A stretch of 64,000 nt of DNA. Source: Nocardiopsis sp. ATB16-24 (GTDB lineage: Bacteria; Actinomycetota; Actinomycetes; Streptosporangiales; Streptosporangiaceae). The DNA is taken from positions 43,276 through 107,275 of the forward strand of contig NZ_JASCXJ010000020.1 in the NCBI RefSeq assembly GCF_030271535.1, read 5' to 3'. The notes below the pieces were generated by a model. It searched no databases, had not been told where the DNA came from, and was given only the letters and a program-made list of their open reading frames with translations. How positions within the stretch are numbered: the stretch's first letter is position 1; every line of letters starts with the position of its first letter. The translations under genes and the position numbers were made by a program. Shown one piece after another: positions 62,009 through 64,000 of this stretch.

Positions 62009-62935
62009 ATGGATTTCACCCGACTGCGGCTGCTGGTCGAACTGGAACGCCTGGGCACGATGGCGGCCGTGTCCGAGGTCACGGGCATGAGCACCTCAGC
62101 GGTCTCCAAACACTTCGCGGTCCTGGAGCGCGAGGCCGGCGCGCCACTGCTCGTGCCCGACGGACGGCGGGTACGCCTGACTCCGGCCGGGCGCCGACTG
62201 GCCGAGCACGCGGTGGAGATCCTGGCCCGGGTCGAGGCGGCACGGGCGGAGTTCAGCGGCGAGGGCGAGCCCGTGGGCCGCGTCGACCTGGTGATGTACA
62301 CCACGGCCGCGCCCCTGGTCCTGCCCGCCCTGCGTCGTCTGCGGCGCGATCATCCGGGTATCGGGGTCCACCTGACCGAGTACGAGTCCGAGGACGCCCT
62401 TGACCTGCTCCAGGACGGAGGGGCCGATCTCGGAGTGGTGTACCAGTACAGCCTTCTCCCCCGGACTTTTCCGGGGACTCTGAAGGTGCACCCCATCGGG
62501 AGCGAGGGGCTGCTGCTCGCCCAGCCCTCCCAGAGCGCCGACAGCCGTACCCTGACCCGGAGAAGGCTGCGGGAGCTGGCCGACGCCGCGTGGACGGCCA
62601 GCCCCTACCGGGGGGACGAGGAGGCGCTCGTGCGGCGCATGTGCGCCGACGCGGGCTTCACCCCGCGCATCGTCCACCGCATCGACAACCTGGAGCTGGT
62701 CGAGCAGTTGGCCGCCGACGGCATGGGGGTGGGCGTGGTGCCCCGCCTGTCGGCGGTGACCAGGCGCGGGGTCGCGCACGCGCCCTTGGGAGAGCTGGGC
62801 GGGGTCCGGCGGGTGTACCTGGCGGGGCGTACCGGAGGTTGGGCGTGGCGGCCGATCCAGGTCGTGGCCCGGTACCTGCACCGGTCCGCTCAGGACGTGT
62901 TGGACGAGGTGCCGCCCCTGCCGGAGGCCGGTTGA
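62009..62935 (+). CDS. LysR-family regulator, divergent from EamA
   Basis: 308 residues. MDFTRLRLLVELERLGTMAA, then AVSEVTGMSTSAVSKHFAVLE is the helix-turn-helix; the effector domain starts at GRVDLVMYTTAAPLVLPALRRL. The 50-bp spacer to the EamA gene contains two direct TAGTTT boxes (near 61959 and 61999), suggesting shared control of the exporter by this regulator. Ligand unknown. Confidence 0.88.
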   Translation: MDFTRLRLLVELERLGTMAAVSEVTGMSTSAVSKHFAVLEREAGAPLLVPDGRRVRLTPAGRRLAEHAVEILARVEAARAEFSGEGEPVGRVDLVMYTTAAPLVLPALRRLRRDHPGIGVHLTEYESEDALDLLQDGGADLGVVYQYSLLPRTFPGTLKVHPIGSEGLLLAQPSQSADSRTLTRRRLRELADAAWTASPYRGDEEALVRRMCADAGFTPRIVHRIDNLELVEQLAADGMGVGVVPRLSAVTRRGVAHAPLGELGGVRRVYLAGRTGGWAWRPIQVVARYLHRSAQDVLDEVPPLPEAG

Positions 62936-62947
62936 CCGACCCGCCCG

Positions 62948-63877
62948 TCAGCCGGCGATGGCGAAGGGGCCCACGGACGGGACCGGGACCTTCCTGGCCG
63001 CCTCTCGGACGGCGGTGAGCAACGGCTCGGGTGTGGCGCCGGCGCGGGAGAGGGCGATGATGTGCCGCCGCGCGCTCTCGCGCACCCCGCGCACCACCAC
63101 CTGGGCGGTGTTCAGCCCCGTCCAGGCCAGGCGCGGCATCAGGGCGATCCCCAGACCCGCCTGGACCAGGGCGAACACGGCGCTGAAGTCGTCCACCGTG
63201 TGCGCCACGCGCGGCTGGAAGCCCGCCTGGTGCGCCGCGCCGGACACGCACTCGTGCCAGGCCGTGCCGGGCGCGGAGAGGATCCAGTCCTGGTCGGAGA
63301 GGTCCTCGGCCAGATGGAGGCTGCTCCGCGCGGCCAGCGGGTGCTGGTAGGGCAGGATCACGTCGAACAGTTCGACCATCACCGAGTCGGTGCGAAAGTC
63401 GGGGTCGCCCTTGGGAGGCAGGTGCCCGGTGGACATGGTCAGGGCCACGTCCAGGTCGCCCGAGCGGAGCATCTCCGGGCTCTCCTCGGGCTCGGCCTGG
63501 ACGACCTCGAAGGACCAGCCGGGGTGGCTGACGCGCAGGCGTGCCAGGGCCGGGGCGATGAGGTCGCTGATACCGGTGGCGAAGGAGCCGACCCGGATGA
63601 CACCACGGTCGCCCTCGGCGTACTCGGCGAGGTCGGCGGCGGCCCGTTCCATCTCCGCGAAGATCACGGGAGCCCGCTTGAGCAGCACGCGCGCGGCGCC
63701 GGTGAGCAGGAAACGACGGCCGTTGCGCTCCACGAGCGGCACCCCCGCCTCCTTGACCAGAGCCGACAGCTGCTGGGAGACCGCGGACGGGGTGACGTGG
63801 AGCGCCTCCGCGGTCGCCGCGACCGTGCGGTGACGGTCGAGTGCCTGGAGGAGCTGTAGCCGCCGAACATCGATCAT
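62948..63877 (-). CDS. LysR-family regulator next to a group II intron
   Basis: 309 residues. MIDVRRLQLLQALDRHRTVA, AATAEALHVTPSAVSQQLSALVKE (helix-turn-helix), and a full effector domain (IRVGSFATGISDLIAPALARLRV, LDVALTMSTGHLPP). It is convergent with the previous LysR gene, 12 bp apart. The ATG at 63877 lies 2-4 bp after the 3' end of a group II intron, which replaces its native upstream region. Expression may therefore depend on intron splicing or on a promoter outside the window. Confidence 0.88.
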   Translation of the reverse strand: MIDVRRLQLLQALDRHRTVAATAEALHVTPSAVSQQLSALVKEAGVPLVERNGRRFLLTGAARVLLKRAPVIFAEMERAAADLAEYAEGDRGVIRVGSFATGISDLIAPALARLRVSHPGWSFEVVQAEPEESPEMLRSGDLDVALTMSTGHLPPKGDPDFRTDSVMVELFDVILPYQHPLAARSSLHLAEDLSDQDWILSAPGTAWHECVSGAAHQAGFQPRVAHTVDDFSAVFALVQAGLGIALMPRLAWTGLNTAQVVVRGVRESARRHIIALSRAGATPEPLLTAVREAARKVPVPSVGPFAIAG

Positions 63878-63878
63878 T

Positions 63879-64000
63879 GGTAGTCAGAGGCGCGGTACCC
63901 GTTCCCGGGCCCGTTTCCTCATCCCCCTTTCAATCCGTGCGTGCGGTTTTCCCGCACACGGCTTACCGATGATCTTCTAAACCGGGTTACGCAACCCCGG
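63879..64000 (-). mobile_element. 3' end of a group II intron (domains V-VI; rest off the window)
   Basis: On the minus strand, near 63930-63966, AAGCCGTGTGCGG-GAAAA-CCGCA-CG-CACGGATT folds as domain V: AGC triad, GNRA-type GAAA loop region, two-base CG bulge and paired 8-bp base. Domain VI follows (GGGGGATGAGG...CCTCTGACTAC) with a candidate branch A just before the CTAC end near 63880. Before domain V, 63982-64000 forms a CCGGGGTT...AACCCGG hairpin, consistent with the end of domain IV. The intron-encoded reverse transcriptase would lie to the right, outside the window. Confidence 0.78.

Overview
The window is high-GC DNA, mostly with leading GTG/ATG/TTG starts, strong GGAGG-type ribosome sites and gene families typical of Actinobacteria: mycothiol-linked DinB/MDMPI proteins, DUF3099, an MpaB-family oxygenase, CE1758/CE1759 flavoproteins and an IdeR/DmdR-type iron box. 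A perfect CelR operator (TGGGAGCGCTCCCA, known from Thermobifida fusca) and a multi-enzyme lignocellulose operon point to a Nocardiopsis/Thermobifida-like soil or compost actinomycete. The genus is an inference; no rRNA or other marker is present.

Layout. 0-9.4 kb: a sugar-kinase-like ATPase cut by the window edge, an iron-box-controlled siderophore-interacting protein, a flavin disulfide reductase relative, a TRIC channel, a divergent LysR/dehydratase pair, PlsC, a phosphoesterase, Mn-catalase and a DUF2071 protein. 9.4-24.4 kb: housekeeping and stress genes (alcohol dehydrogenase, DHA2 efflux pump, aminopeptidase P, acetyltransferase, MpaB-type oxygenase, a SnoaL-cupin fusion), a decayed two-component system, and purB. 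24.5-32.3 kb: a secreted plant-biomass operon on the minus strand, GH48 exocellulase -> GH10 xylanase -> GH5 mannanase -> AA10 LPMO, all with CBM2 modules, preceded by an 850-bp regulatory region with three CelR-type operators. 32.3-36.1 kb: dhaKL bracketed by the two halves of a CE1759/CE1758 flavin reductase/monooxygenase duo. 37.6-47.3 kb: a complete phenylacetate degradation locus, with paaK divergent from paaJ-F-H-G and paaA-B-C-D-E-I, and two near-identical PaaR-type operators. 47.4-51.9 kb: a frameshifted hypothetical gene, a MmcQ/helix-hairpin-helix fusion, a nucleotidyltransferase and small proteins. 52-53.4 kb: a GH1 beta-glucosidase with a perfect CelR operator just before its start. 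53.6-63.9 kb: two large membrane proteins of unknown function, an O-methyltransferase, a CorA-like protein lacking the GMN motif, AlkB, a membrane-protein/HTH pair, EamA and two LysR regulators. The last ~120 bases carry domain V and VI of a group II intron on the minus strand, abutting the start codon of the final LysR gene.

How the genes work together. Extracellular GH48, GH10, GH5 and LPMO would break cellulose, xylan and mannan; imported cellobiose would be hydrolysed by the cytoplasmic GH1 enzyme, and shared CelR operators would coordinate the two. The paa locus takes phenylacetate to acetyl-CoA and succinyl-CoA. Several genes are interrupted by single-base indels, mostly in G or C runs; these may be real decay or assembly error, except that the sensor kinase also lacks its whole phosphoacceptor region. 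No tRNA, rRNA or CRISPR array was recognised.
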